Below, one piece after another: positions 10,401 to 18,946 of a stretch of DNA of 22,845 bases. Under the pieces are notes generated by a model, which was not told the origin of the DNA, did not search any database, and was given only the letters and a program-made list of their open reading frames with translations. Source of the DNA: Amoebophrya sp. AT5.2 (Eukaryota > Sar > Dinophyceae > Syndiniales > Amoebophryaceae). The stretch spans positions 1-22,845 of the forward strand of contig RXOD01004406.1 of NCBI GenBank assembly GCA_005223375.1, written 5' to 3'. A program made the translations under genes and the position numbers. Numbering within the stretch: position 1 is the first letter of the stretch; every line of letters starts with the position of its first letter.

Positions 10401-10892
10401 CACCCGCAGCGCCGCGAAGAAGCTGAAGGAGAACCAGCCGCCTTTGGACATTAAGGGCACGGCGGCGAGCGAGCCGAGAATCATGGACTCGTACATCATG
10501 ATACCGATGCTCGCGCTCAGCCCCGCCCCCGTTCCGATCAGCTGCTTCCGGCTCCAGAACTTGAGCGCCTCGAACCAGGTGAACACCTGCAGCGGGAGCT
10601 CGACGAAGTAGAGCAGCGAGAGGTAGCTTTTCTCGTAGCTGCGGTAGGCGAAGCAGAGGTACTGGAAGGCGGAGATCAGCCACATCTTCACCGCGTACTC
10701 CTTCGTGGTCCAGCACCGCATGAAGTGTGCGTCGATCGCGTTGCGCAGCATGAAGTAGTCATTCTGCTTAGCCTGGATCGAGAAAAGAATGCCCCAGAGG
10801 ACAAACGCAGCAGTCAAACCGCCACCGAGCATAAGGTGGACAACAAGCTCGGACCAAGACAGGTCCTCGCAAGCGTCGCCGCAAGTCACCAT
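4433..10892 (-). CDS. Slo/BK-type large-conductance potassium channel, nine exons
   Basis: Pore-forming subunit of a voltage- and ligand-gated K+ channel. Exons: 10892-9350, 9141-8908, 8855-8641, 8079-7822, 7646-7391, 6783-6462, 6139-5699, 5613-5387, 4626-4433. Together they give 3690 bases, or 1229 residues, the usual BK length. The N-terminus has an extra hydrophobic segment (about 16-38, S0-like), then S1-S6. The selectivity filter TVGYGD is at 244-249, followed by LGRLFAIFSIMGG in S6. RCK1 begins near HIVVLGN (301) and continues through DMYDWQREYY and RKVLINP to FGCFIAADRD. RCK2 begins near GGHIMMCIVG (about 760). PLIITEL (about 945) matches the BK segment before the calcium bowl, but the following acidic run is short. 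The end contains LLVVGLYRQ. S4 (LRVKHTWEGFQMTRF) has few positive charges. The start ATG has no closer upstream alternative. Seven of eight joins can be read as GT-AG; the intron at about 6461-6140 cannot. The exon 3 end and the exon 9 start are the least certain joins. The family call is very secure. Confidence 0.9.
4719..4753. repeat. Tandem AACGCTGGGGGAG pair
   Basis: The 13-base word AACGCTGGGGGAG occurs at 4719-4731 and 4741-4753, near the 3' end of the last channel intron. It is followed by several GGTAAGTGG/TTACC-like words (4754-4795) that resemble the intron ends used elsewhere in this gene. Confidence 0.6.
5245..5290. repeat. Strong hairpin in the last channel intron
   Basis: Bases 5252-5262 (ACCGCCCGGCG) pair perfectly with 5268-5278 around a five-base CTTCG loop. 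An outer arm CTCTGAA (5245-5251) pairs with TTCAGAG (5284-5290), leaving a small bulge on one side. The whole forms an 18-pair stem. It lies in the intron between exons 8 and 9 of the channel gene. A diverged copy of one arm occurs in another intron of the same gene (8168-8199). Confidence 0.8.
5311..5353. repeat. Short direct repeat at the start of the last channel intron
   Basis: CTAGGGCAATCCGCCAC (5311-5327) recurs with one change at 5337-5353. Both copies are within the intron that begins at 5386 on the minus strand. Confidence 0.65.
6170..6206. repeat. Three degenerate 11-base tandem repeats
   Basis: On the minus strand GTATTTTGACG, GTATTTTGGCT and GTATTTTGAGG follow one another directly. 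They lie about 25 bases inside the end of the transposon-like intron at 6145-6461. Subterminal tandem repeats of this kind are common in non-autonomous DNA transposons. Confidence 0.7.
6387..6424 (-). pseudogene. Decayed copy of part of channel exon 7 inside the preceding intron
   Basis: The 38 bases here match 6086-6123 in exon 7 at 34 positions, 301 bases apart and in the same orientation. On the minus strand the copied codons for LTLEQMHQYLP now include TAG in place of the CAG glutamine codon, so the copy cannot be used in that frame. The copy lies within the inverted-repeat-bounded intron. It could come from a local duplication before or during the birth of the intron, or from capture by the element. 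Confidence 0.65.
7138..7249. repeat. Nested direct repeats in a channel intron
   Basis: CCCCCTAAACTGCCGG occurs at 7138-7153 and 7204-7219. GCCGGTGTCCATGGATGA occurs at 7149-7166 and 7232-7249. GCCGGGTACTATAGA occurs three times, starting at 7172, 7189 and 7215. The block lies in the GT-AG intron 7390-6784. The outer pair resembles the flanks left by an insertion or unequal exchange, with a short internal tandem array between them. Confidence 0.75.
8168..8199 (-). repeat. Second copy of the intronic hairpin repeat, one arm shortened
   Basis: The reverse strand reads ATGGGGCATCTCTGAAACCG followed by CTTCGCGCCGGG. This equals 5236-5255 joined to 5263-5274 without a mismatch and lacks only the seven bases 5256-5262. 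The two copies lie in opposite orientation in two different introns of the channel gene. Loss of the seven bases destroys most of the inner stem. Confidence 0.75.
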
Positions 10893-11966
10893 CTTCGTGG
10901 TGTTCAGTAGACGGTCGCCTCAAGTGCGGCTCGTCTGAGGGCCCGCTCGTGCAGCGCAGGAACTTTTGTTCCACCGGCGCCGCGCTTCCGGCCGGAACTT
11001 TGCTGCGCTTTCCGAAGCAACTACAAGGAGATCTCGTATCTCTATGTGCCAGCCCAGACCTCCCACGCTTCGTGCATCTCGCGGAACAACTGCATCGCCG
11101 CTGGGGCGCGGACGGCCGCGAACCCTCTTTCTTGTCCCCGCATTCAACACATTTTCTTCCAACCTGGTAGCGTACAGGATTCGTATGCGGTTGATGTTGA
11201 AGTTGATTCCAAGCTTTCTACTGGCTGCTACAAGCAAACGGCTACTGAGATACGCCGAGGTCGAGGACCGATGACGCTTTCAGTTAGTTAGAAGACTTGC
11301 CACTCCTGAATCCTTCGAGTATGAATATCCAAATGCAAATAATTTTTGCATCAGTCACGCTATTAAAGCGAAGCGATGATGAAACGTAAAGCGCCTTTTG
11401 TTTTCTCTCGCCGTGTTTGCGCGTTTCTACTTCAGCCGTTTTGCATTTTTTATGTTTTTCTCTTTTTTTCTTTATCGCTCCGCGGGCACCGTGGTTTCTT
11501 CTGCTCCCGACTCTCAAGCTCAACATTTATGATTGTTGTACTCATCTTCTTTATTATTTTGGGAGCGACTCAGACTCCCGGCAGCAGCGCCACGGCTTCC
11601 ACCCCTTCGGAATCGGACCTTGCTTCAGCTACTGGTACTGCTACAGCTTCTTCATTAAATGAATTCGTTTGAAGCAGTTGGCTGTTGGCATAATTAATCC
11701 GATTATATGTATGTCGAATGCTTTTCGTTTATTTTTCGGCAACAGAGTCTTCTTGGTCTTCCGATTCGCAGCTATCTACAGTACCTTACAGTTAGAATCC
11801 TTTCAAAAACGCTGTAGCAAAAGCTTGTAGTAGTTTTTGGATTTCGCAGATTGACTGTATCTGAACGTCGATGTTCTTGTTCGGTAAACTCCGCATCCGG
11901 TTGCGGTTGTCCTGCTCCTGAAGTTGCTGTATTCCGACGCGCTTGCCGCATGCTGGGGCAGACAAC
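10893..11966. other. Intergenic region upstream of the channel gene
   Basis: About 1.1 kb between the channel start codon and the stop of the large low-complexity gene upstream, so it should hold one 3' end and one promoter or trans-splicing region, both on the minus strand. The right part (about 11300-11960) is AT-rich with T-runs. The left part (10893-11280) is GC-rich and could contain 5' untranslated sequence. Open frames of up to about 105 codons occur on both strands, but none has a recognisable motif, so I list no gene. Confidence 0.4.
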
Positions 11967-14900
11967 TCAAGCGTCTGCGTCTCTCGTTTGATGTCCTTCC
12001 CTATTTTCTTCCGCTTCTGGTTCCACTTCCTCGTCATCTTCCTCTACCGCTTCTTCCTCACTTTCTGCCTCATCGCCTTCATCATAATCCTCATCATCAG
12101 CCATCTCGATCTCATCGTCTTCGCCCTCGTAGTCGGAATCTTCTTCTTCACCGTCCAGAAACGCCAGCAGCGGGTCTCCCTCCTCCTCCTCTTTCCACGC
12201 GCCCCGCTTCGCGCGCAGGATCCTGCGTGCCGCCCGCACTTCCCGGATCCGGAGCACGTCCGGGCGGGCGCCGGTTCTTTCGGCAACCAGCGACACAAAG
12301 GACGAAACGATTTGGTCCGGGCTCACGGGAACGAGGTCGACGGGTGAGCGCGTGCACCGGGACGTCGTCTGGGGCAGAATGAAACCACCAGGAGTTCTTG
12401 AGGTCGACGTAGAAGAGGTTGTACAAAAATCCTCGGACCGGCCTGCAGCTGCCACACGGCTGCGGCTCCTGCTCTCCCGCGACCGATCTCTACTCCGTCC
12501 ACCGACTGTTTCATCGTCCGGCAGCGCGAGGGCGTAGGCATTTTTGGAAGTAGACCTGCTCGAGCTTCCACTTCTCCCGCCAACTTGCGAATCCAACTCC
12601 AGGTCACTCGCATTAATATCCCGGCTGCTCCTCGCGGTTCTGCTCGCGTCGCTGCTGGAGGGTGTGTCGCCGAGTCCGCGCGTCGGGCTGCGCGGAGACC
12701 GCCGCAGGAGAGACGAGGAGGAGCTCGAAGATGAGGTCCCATGTCCATCTTCTTCGTTCGCTGCACCAGAGTCACCAGCACTCCGCGGGAGCTCCAGCAG
12801 CCACTTCCGCGTCCAGCGCCGCCGTTCCGGATTGGCGTCGTCCAGGTACTGGAAGACGTCCGACGTGCGGGTGCGCTCGTGCACTTTATGGCCATTTATT
12901 CTACTTCACTTCTAACTACTTTAAAAATTTTGCCCCACTGCCTGGCGGCGGGGCACCGGGCTGGAAGGACTTGGAGGAAGGTTCAGACCACCAGCACCTC
13001 CCTAACAGCGGGGGGCATCTCCTAAGCCCTTCGCGTAGGCCTGTGGCGGAGTGGCATCCTGGCGAGGCATCTTCTGAGGCCTCCTGGAGTGCAGATTCTA
13101 ATCGGGAATGGGCTTCAGAATGTGGCCGCGCGAGGGGGCATGTCGGACGGGGTTCCGGAAGGGCTCTGCTAGTCCCCGTCTTTGAGCCCCATCCTAGAAG
13201 ATGGCGCGACATCCCAGGCAAACGCAAGCCACTCAGCTGCGGCATGATCTCCGGCTGGGCTTCCTCGTATGAATTTTTTTAAAGTAGTTCCTGTTCCGAT
13301 TGAAGTAGAATAAATGGCCATACACTTGCAGCGGCGGGTACAGCATCTCGCCGTTCAGAGCAGACTGCACGGTGAGCATCACCCAGCCCTCCCGCACGAG
13401 CTCCTCGGCGTGCTCGCAGTCGGCCTCGTCCATCAGAAACTTCATGTCCCTGTTCTTGATCTTGTAGTTGGCGATATTGTTGATAGCCAGCGGAGACACA
13501 ACAACTCCAGCGCCGGTCTGCATCAGGTTGCGAAGGCCGCGGGCGGCGCCGGGTGTCAGATCTCCTGATGCGGAGGACGCAGCTATTGAGCTGCAGTTCG
13601 GCATCTGCTTTGCCTCTAGACAGTCGGCTTCCTGTTCGCGGCGTCGGTGGTCCGCGTGGTTCACGTAGTAATCGGGCATTTCTTCTAGTGCTAGTGCAGC
13701 ACCATCTTGTTCCCGGTCAAGAACATGAACAGGATCGTGCTGCTTGTCGCCCCCTCCTCCCCCGTCCCGCTCTCCCTCCGATTCCGAGGAAGCAGCGCTG
13801 GCCTCGTGATCGTGTCGCTGGTACAAGAAGTTTCTGTAGAGGCGGCGCTTTCCCCCCGGCGCGTTGCGGAGGAGGTCGCTTACATGCGACTCCGGGTAGT
13901 CGACGCGGAACATCCTGGACGAGGAGCCCCCGGCAAAACGAAAAGCCTGCGACGCCGCTACGGTCTGCGCGTTGAGGACTGCCTGATCTTCGCGATTTCG
14001 GCGATCGCTCTCGATTGCGCGCTGCAGTTCCCGGTCCTCTGCGGGCTCTTGTCGGGGCAGTTCCACTGCGCCTTCCACGGTCGGAGCAGGTTCTTCTTGT
14101 TTATTGGACGAGGCTGAAGGGGAAGATGCCGTCGCTTTCTCCTGGCGCTGCCGCTGCAGCTCCTCGTGGTCAGCACGCTGGCGTTCCTCGAACTCTTTCA
14201 TGCGCGCGTCCAGTTTTTTCCACGCATTCAGTTGGCCCTGCTCCTTACCTTCAGCATACTCGATCTCCCGGGGCGGGCCCTGCATCCGGAACCAGTTGGC
14301 GTGCGCAGCCTCCAGCTTCTCCTTCATCTCTCGCATTTCCTCCGCCGTGCCCGCATACCATCGACCAGGCTGGTTGCTGGTGGTAAAACTCGAAGTGGGC
14401 TTCGTCGAATTCGACGTTTTAGTTGTAGGCCCGTGTGCTGCACCAGGGGCAGAAGTCGCCATTTTTGCACTGGAAGATGAGGAAGACCCGAGGACAGCAC
14501 CTCCCCATTTTTGCACTGATAGAGGAAGACCCGAAGACGAAGCCGCCCCGCTTTCGCCAGCCGTTCTGGACCGCGGTAAGAAGCTGCGCAAGAACGTTCC
14601 GAGGGAAACTCTGCAAGCAGGTGCGGCAACACTACTACAAGATCCTTCAGGTGCAGCTGCAGCTGAAGTACTAGCTGCTGTTGCAGCAGCGTCGTCTTTG
14701 TTGATCTGGACGTCAACTCCTGCCTCTTCTGCTTCTCTTTGGTATGCTGCGACTAACGGATCATTGTCTACGTCTTCCTCGTCCTCTGTAACTACTGTAT
14801 CATCTTCAACTACGTGGTCAGCTGCCCCTGGTTCTTGTGCTCCGGGAGACCCTTCGGCTTCCTCTTCTTCGTGTTCCACTTCCACGTCTCCTGCCCGAAC

Positions 14901-15041
14901 CCCCGGTCCGCGGGCAAGTTGCGCCACCGGCGACGAGTGCTGGGAGCTCGCCGGTGAGCTGGAGTTTGTGCTCATCATCGCCGCCGCCTCCTGCCGCAGC
15001 TGCTCCGCAAACGTCGCTTCGTCACCGAACCGCCGGGCCAT
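11967..15041 (-). CDS. Large low-complexity protein of unknown function, one transposon-like intron
   Basis: Exon 1 is 15041-13323 (573 codons) and exon 2 is 12881-11967 (304 codons plus stop), giving 877 residues. The join is PPLQV to HERTRTSDVFQYLDD and is in frame when the element at 12887-13322 is removed with one copy of its flanking repeat. I do not recognise the family. Residues 1-230 are Ser/Ala/Glu-rich spacers. A probable coiled coil follows (EEMREMKEKLEAAHANWF, then KKLDARMKEFEERQRADHEE). A more ordered stretch surrounds the intron (MKFLMDEADCEHAEELVREG to FQYLDDANPERRRWTRKW). The C-terminus is a long Glu/Asp tract of the type found in nuclear or chromatin proteins. The start ATG is preceded by a T-rich tract and AGs that could accept a spliced leader. 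The frame is open upstream of the ATG for a short way, so the start could be slightly different. Confidence 0.65.
12882..13327 (-). mobile_element. Transposon-like intron with long inverted repeats and 5-base target duplication
   Basis: The core element is 12887-13322 (436 bases). Both ends read TATGGCCATTTATTCTACTT inward, and the identity extends to 22 bases, then continues imperfectly through an ACTACTTTAAAAA block. It is flanked by AAGTG on the minus strand (13327-13323 and 12886-12882). Removing the element with one AAGTG keeps a single open frame across both sides. Of the six equivalent cut positions the ends are AA-TA, AG-AA, GT-AA, TG-AG, GT-GT or TA-TG, so GT-AG is impossible. The interior is GC-rich and encodes no recognisable transposase, so this is a non-autonomous element. 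This is the clearest introner-like element in the window. Confidence 0.85.
14459..14518. repeat. Frame-shifted 46-base tandem duplication in coding sequence
   Basis: CCATTTTTGCACTG occurs at 14459-14472 and 14505-14518, and each copy is followed by a near-identical GAGGAAGACCCGA word. The offset is 46 bases, not a multiple of three. On the minus strand the copies are therefore read in two frames, as VQKWGG and as SAKMA, both in the same open frame of the low-complexity gene. Confidence 0.7.
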
Positions 15042-15239
15042 GCGCCCGCCGCCGCCGGCCTGTCGTGTTACTTTACAGTAATTCTTTTAAAAAAATAAAC
15101 AAAAACAAAGCGGTCACAGTGTAAGCTCGTTGCCCCTACCGCTCATCGGGAAGAATCAAGTGCGACGTGTGGCGCAATTTTTACGCCAACGCCAAAGCGA
15201 AAGTCTATTAATTTAGGCATCGTGAACGTGATAGATGTA
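15042..15239 (-). promoter_or_regulatory. T-rich tract and AG acceptors upstream of the low-complexity gene
   Basis: On the minus strand a T-rich run (about 15110-15080) is followed by AAAG and, after CTGTAAAG and CACGACAG, by the start codon at 15041. This order is what a spliced-leader acceptor would look like. The rest of this short gap, up to the stop of the neighbouring gene at 15240, shows nothing else. Confidence 0.3.
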
Positions 15240-15884
15240 TTAAGGCAAGTAGTGAGTGTGAAACTCAGACGAAGCGACGACGAGACTAGACAGAACCTGA
15301 AATTGTCGTGAGATTTGTTCCGCGACGATCCGCGCAGCTCGCGTAAGCAGCTCCTGCCGGGCTTCGTCGTCCACGGGTAGTGGCAGCGCGGGATTGTTCT
15401 CCGTGACACGTTGCAAACGACTGACGACGGCCGCCAAATCAAAATCAGATTGTTCCGACGCGCTCGCGCTGCTAGGCGTCGTACTTCCCGACTTCTCATT
15501 TTCGGCAGCTGCGATAATATCGGCCGGGGCCGCCCCTACGGATGCGACCGTCCTCTCTTCAGGTTCGTCGGCCCTCGCTCCCTCTGCAGCAGGCTTGGCC
15601 GTTCCGCCCACATCTGCTGCTGCTGCCTCTGGCGCACTGGCGCTCGCCCCCGCGCCAGACAGAGCCCAGTCGACAATGCGCGCGGCACTCGTGGTCAAAA
15701 AGGAGATGGGGTGGGGCCCAGTTCCTTCGCGCCGTTCGGCTGGTGCTGCGTTATCCGGCACGTCAGGCGCAGCGGCTGCGGAGAGAGGTGTCCTCGCACG
15801 ACGATGGGCGAGAGGGAGAGCTGAAGCAGACCGCCCGCCAAAGTAGAGCGAGGAAACCACGAAACAGCGAGCCAGGCGCCACAT
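15240..15884 (-). CDS. Small Ala-rich protein with signal peptide, unknown function
   Basis: A 214-residue protein ending at TAA. The chosen Met begins MWRLARCFVVSSLYFGGRSA, a basic then hydrophobic leader ending in small residues, typical of a secretory signal peptide. The frame stays open upstream to a Met at 16022, but that extension is basic and irregular and would bury the leader, so I prefer 15884. A pyrimidine-rich stretch and AAG lie just before this ATG. The middle (about 70-160) is Ala/Glu/Pro low complexity. The C-terminal 60 residues look helical (DLAAVVSRLQRV, then EARQELLTRAARIVAEQI). No family is recognised. Secretion is inferred from the leader alone. Confidence 0.5.
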   Translation of the reverse strand: MWRLARCFVVSSLYFGGRSASALPLAHRRARTPLSAAAAPDVPDNAAPAERREGTGPHPISFLTTSAARIVDWALSGAGASASAPEAAAADVGGTAKPAAEGARADEPEERTVASVGAAPADIIAAAENEKSGSTTPSSASASEQSDFDLAAVVSRLQRVTENNPALPLPVDDEARQELLTRAARIVAEQISRQFQVLSSLVVASSEFHTHYLP

Positions 15885-16504
15885 CGTCTTCAGAAGGAGA
15901 AGCCGGTAGTTTTTGCTACAAGTAACGCTGACGTCGCTCCTGCCGCGTGTCTTGCGGATTTTTCTGCACATTCTCCGCGACCAAACAAGAGGACACGCAC
16001 ACGAAGGGAGAGGACGAGACACGCGGAAATTGGTGGACGAGCATCAACATACGACGGAGGTAGAGCAGGTAGACGCAAAACGGGATGATCGATTATTAAA
16101 GAAAGTAGTCACGACCACGAGATCATTGACAACAGCGCCCGACGTTTAGCGGTCATCATGATCATCAATTTTTTCCCAGACCCAGACGAGGCACGCCCAA
16201 CATCAAGAAGATGAAGATCATGAAGATCGTGCTGCAACTGCCGTAAGTATATCGCCTGCTCCACCTCGCGTTGATTTTTACTACATTTACCGCGGTGGGC
16301 AAAAGCAAAAGGGTTCGCCAGGCAGATGAGACACCGACCTCGTTTTTGCAGGCAGCGCGACGGCGACAAAGACAAGGAAAAGAGTCGCGTAGATGACCAC
16401 CGCGCAGGAGCTGCTCCGGAAAAAATAAAACGCATCCGCACCACATTTCCACCTCCACTTTAATAGAGCAAAAATTTCCCGCGCCCGCCCCTAAATACGC
16501 CGAA
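15885..16504. other. Intergenic gap, nothing recognised
   Basis: About 620 bases between two minus-strand genes. Several short open frames exist on both strands but none has a motif. The part near 16440-16500 follows the stop of the coiled-coil gene and is probably its 3' untranslated region. Confidence 0.4.
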
Positions 16505-17281
16505 CTACCTCCCCCCGGCACCTGCCGCCGCCTTCCGTATTTCCGCGCGCATTTTCTCCACCCCTTCTTTCAGGTAGGCCTCTGCCTCCTTCGCCACGCC
16601 GCTCTGCAGCTTCGCCTCGAATGCGTCCAGCCGCTTTCCGATCGCGTCCATCGCCGTGCTCAACTTCCCCGTGGGCACGGTCTCGTTCACGGCTTGTTCT
16701 AAGCGCGCGATTTTCGCCGCCGTATCGAGCTGGCTCGAGCCCAGCTGCAGCACGTTGCCGCTCAACACGGACAGCTGCTGCTCCTCGTTCTTTAAATTCA
16801 CAGAGTTGTTCGCGGCCACGGCTGCGGCCACATTCGCGGTGGCCGTCAAGTTCGCGATCACCGCGCTGGAGTTCACGGCCTCGCGGTAGACGTTGCGGAA
16901 ACTCGTCTGAAGGTTGGCAAGCTCGCTCAGGCCGACGGAGGTGGAGTTTTCGAGCGTGGTGAGGTTCTGGGCGAGGGAGTCAATCTGCAGGTTGAACCCG
17001 TTCAACTTTAGCTGAAGAGCGTCGAGGGACGCAGACAACGCGGACAGCGTCGGAAGCGAGGTTTGCTCTGGTGCTCCTGCTGCGGAAGTCGTGGCATTGC
17101 TGCTGGTCGCTGGTGTGCTGCTGTTAGACGGGGTCTGCGTCACATGTGAGGAGGCGGCCGACGATGCGGAGAAGCGGCGTCGAAACTCGAGCGCGTTCGC
17201 GAAGCCGCTGTGCTGGTCGAAGAGGAACGCAGCCGCGCAGGCCGCCGCCCCCACGAGGGCGACTCCCCGAGAACTGCCCAT
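16505..17281 (-). CDS. Membrane-anchored or secreted coiled-coil protein, unknown function
   Basis: A 258-residue protein. It starts MGSSRGVALVGAAACAAAFLF, a hydrophobic segment that is either a signal peptide or an N-terminal anchor. A Ser/Thr/Asn-rich stretch follows, then about 170 residues of heptad-like helix (for example LSASLDALQLKLNGFNLQID, and later KIARLEQAVNE and AIGKRLDAFEAKL). There are several N-x-S/T sites (NSS, NAT, NLT, NNS, NET), which would fit a lumenal or surface position. The C-terminus is basic and helical (EKMRAEIRKAAAGAGGR). The frame continues open upstream to 17551, and a second candidate Met is at 17326. I prefer 17281 because it places the hydrophobic segment at the N-terminus. 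No family is recognised. Confidence 0.55.
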   Translation of the reverse strand: MGSSRGVALVGAAACAAAFLFDQHSGFANALEFRRRFSASSAASSHVTQTPSNSSTPATSSNATTSAAGAPEQTSLPTLSALSASLDALQLKLNGFNLQIDSLAQNLTTLENSTSVGLSELANLQTSFRNVYREAVNSSAVIANLTATANVAAAVAANNSVNLKNEEQQLSVLSGNVLQLGSSQLDTAAKIARLEQAVNETVPTGKLSTAMDAIGKRLDAFEAKLQSGVAKEAEAYLKEGVEKMRAEIRKAAAGAGGR

Positions 17282-17732
17282 CTTGCGAGAACACGTCCAT
17301 TCAGAAGCAGCAGCGCGCGACATGGATAATATCGCGGTGAGAATTATTTTTTTAAGGAGGTTGCAAGCAGCATCGGAAATGGGGACGGGCAAAGCGATGA
17401 AATCATGATCCAAAGGCACTCTACTTACTGTCATACATTCCCGCTGAACAAACGCTTCGCTATCCTCTCCGGTTTCCAACTTACTTACTCGGCAGAACAA
17501 CGACAGATGAAGGGGCAAAAGCAATCCGTTTTTATGGTCGATATGATCCATTGATCGAGTGAGGAATTTATTTTATGAAGCAAAAAATGATGCTTCCTTG
17601 TGTGCTTCTGGCTTCGTCGTGGAAAAACTTGCGGTTGCGGTCAACATCGTTTATCAACTACATGGACATCTTCACAAGTGCTGTCGTTTTTGTGCTTTAT
17701 CTTTATCGTGTTCATCCGCTGCTGCACCAGTA
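17282..17732. other. Gap between POP5 and the coiled-coil gene
   Basis: About 450 bases. A minus-strand frame in phase with the coiled-coil gene is open to 17551 but reads as unstructured sequence. No other motif was seen. The right part should be the 3' untranslated region of the POP5-like gene. Confidence 0.35.
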
Positions 17733-18344
17733 TCAGGTTTGCGCGGCTACCAATTGGTCGATTTCTTTCCGCATATTGGCCTCCCACTCGCGTACCAAGG
17801 GATCTGAGGCATCACCACCGCCCCCGCCGTACACCTTCACGTATTCGCCCAGAGCTTTCTTCAGCGCCCCGCAAGTAAACCGCACACGCGGCAGCGCTGG
17901 GACGAAATCCGCACCACCAGCTGAACACTGCCTCCCCCCATGATCCTCGTCCTCGTCTGCCAAGCTCATCACCGCGTCGCCGACTCTGCTCCTGGATGTG
18001 GTCCCGGCGGCGGCCGCTTGCGAGGAGGAAGAAGATAGCACTACTCCCCGCAGCAGCGACACCGCAAAGCACACGCGCTCGAAGCTGTCGCGCGCGCACA
18101 CGCAGAAGCAAAGCACATTCGCTGCGGACGAAGATGCTTTCGGACCTCCTCCGCGAAGCTGTAGAGCGGGCGTCAAGTGCAGCATCCGCAGCTGGCAACG
18201 GACGACTTCGAGCTCGCCGAAGAGTTTTGCAAGCTGCTCCCTCACCGAGAGATACACGTCGTCCTTCGAGAGCTGGAGCCGCCGCCGCCCTTCCCCAACC
18301 TGCAGTGCGAGGTCCACGCAAAAATACCGCCGCTGCGGACGCAT
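17733..18344 (-). CDS. POP5: RNase P/MRP protein subunit POP5-like
   Basis: A 203-residue, intron-free gene ending at TGA. POP5 is a small protein of the RNase P and RNase MRP ribonucleoproteins, which process tRNA 5' ends and pre-rRNA in the nucleus. The order of features fits the family: the N-terminal RYFCVDLAL strand, then LSKDDVYLSVREQLAKLFGE (helix 1), a VRCQLRMLHL strand, LCFCVCARDSFERVCFAVSLL (strand and helix 2), and near the C-terminus VRFTCGALKKALGEYVKVY, which corresponds to the family's HVGGTIRxCQK segment. Human POP5 has 163 residues; this one is longer because of two Ser/Ala/Gly-rich insertions (about 68-75 and 104-150). The Met at 18344 sits eight residues before the first conserved strand, as usual. 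A strong polypyrimidine-TAG acceptor lies 26 bases upstream. The assignment is from remembered family features, not from a search. Confidence 0.7.
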   Translation of the reverse strand: MRPQRRYFCVDLALQVGEGRRRLQLSKDDVYLSVREQLAKLFGELEVVRCQLRMLHLTPALQLRGGGPKASSSAANVLCFCVCARDSFERVCFAVSLLRGVVLSSSSSQAAAAGTTSRSRVGDAVMSLADEDEDHGGRQCSAGGADFVPALPRVRFTCGALKKALGEYVKVYGGGGGDASDPLVREWEANMRKEIDQLVAAQT

Positions 18345-18364
18345 TCTGAAGATGTTGTAGATGC

Positions 18365-18390
18365 TCTCGCTAAAGAAGAAGAACCGAGGT
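18365..18390 (-). promoter_or_regulatory. Putative splice (spliced-leader) acceptor of the POP5-like gene
   Basis: On the minus strand CCTCGGTTCTTCTTCTTTAG precedes CGAGAGC and the ATG at 18344. A pyrimidine tract ending in TAG about 25 bases before the start, with no exon recognisable upstream, is the pattern expected for trans-splicing of a spliced leader in dinoflagellates. An ordinary cis-intron with a distant first exon is also possible. Confidence 0.35.
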
Positions 18391-18946
18391 AGAATAGTAG
18401 GCCTAGCTACTCGTACTCAACAGCTGCGAGCGATTCATATATATTTTCGTTGTCGCTGCAAGGTTTTCCAAAAAACTAGTATCAAAGCGGCGAGCATCTA
18501 TCACGATCACGAAAAACTAGTACTAGAGTGAGAGACCTATAAGCAGCTTAGGGCTATTAAAGAACAACTTGAACTTTTACCTATCTTGACCTACTTCTAA
18601 TGATCAAGAACCTACTTCTGATTGAATTTGCATTTGAACAGGAAGTGCAGTCATCTCTGATCATCGTGAAGGATCTCGGCAGAACGAAATAAAAAAAAAG
18701 TAGATCCGCGGCAGGGGATTCGAACAATGTATGCGCAGCACAGACGAGGGCGCAACAAGGTCGTGTCGTGAGCGATGATTCATTGAAGACCAGGCAACCA
18801 TGATTGCTTTTGCTAGCGCCGTCGCTATAGCTATTCCTGTAAATCATAGTCAAAGAAGACATACACGACCGGAATGGGAATGAATATTGATATTCAGCAA
18901 ATCGGAGCCTGGAGGGCGCCAGTGTCGTGAAGAGCTTCTTGTTCTT
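18391..18946. other. Gap between the HIRA-like and POP5-like genes
   Basis: About 560 bases, AT-rich, with no supported gene. It contains the words ACTAGTA and AAAAAACTAGTA twice (about 18471-18525) and otherwise no repeat. Its right end should be the 3' untranslated region of the HIRA-like gene. Confidence 0.35.

Noticed and set aside
9853..10716. 287-codon minus-strand frame inside the channel gene
   Set aside because: It is a shifted reading of channel exon 1, rich in Arg/Gly/His/Ala with no structure, whereas the true frame encodes the pore and the RCK domain.
11376..11672. Plus-strand frame of 98 codons with hydrophobic stretches
   Set aside because: The hydrophobicity comes from T-rich intergenic DNA. 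There is no supporting motif, and every supported gene is on the other strand.
14104..15081. 325-codon plus-strand frame
   Set aside because: It is antisense to the low-complexity gene and composed mainly of Ser/Ala/Pro runs that mirror Glu/Ala/Gly codons on the other strand.
18712..18730. Possible tRNA T-loop (GTTCGAATCCCC on the minus strand)
   Set aside because: The bases 5' of the loop do not pair with CCCCT, and no D-arm, anticodon arm or acceptor stem could be placed.
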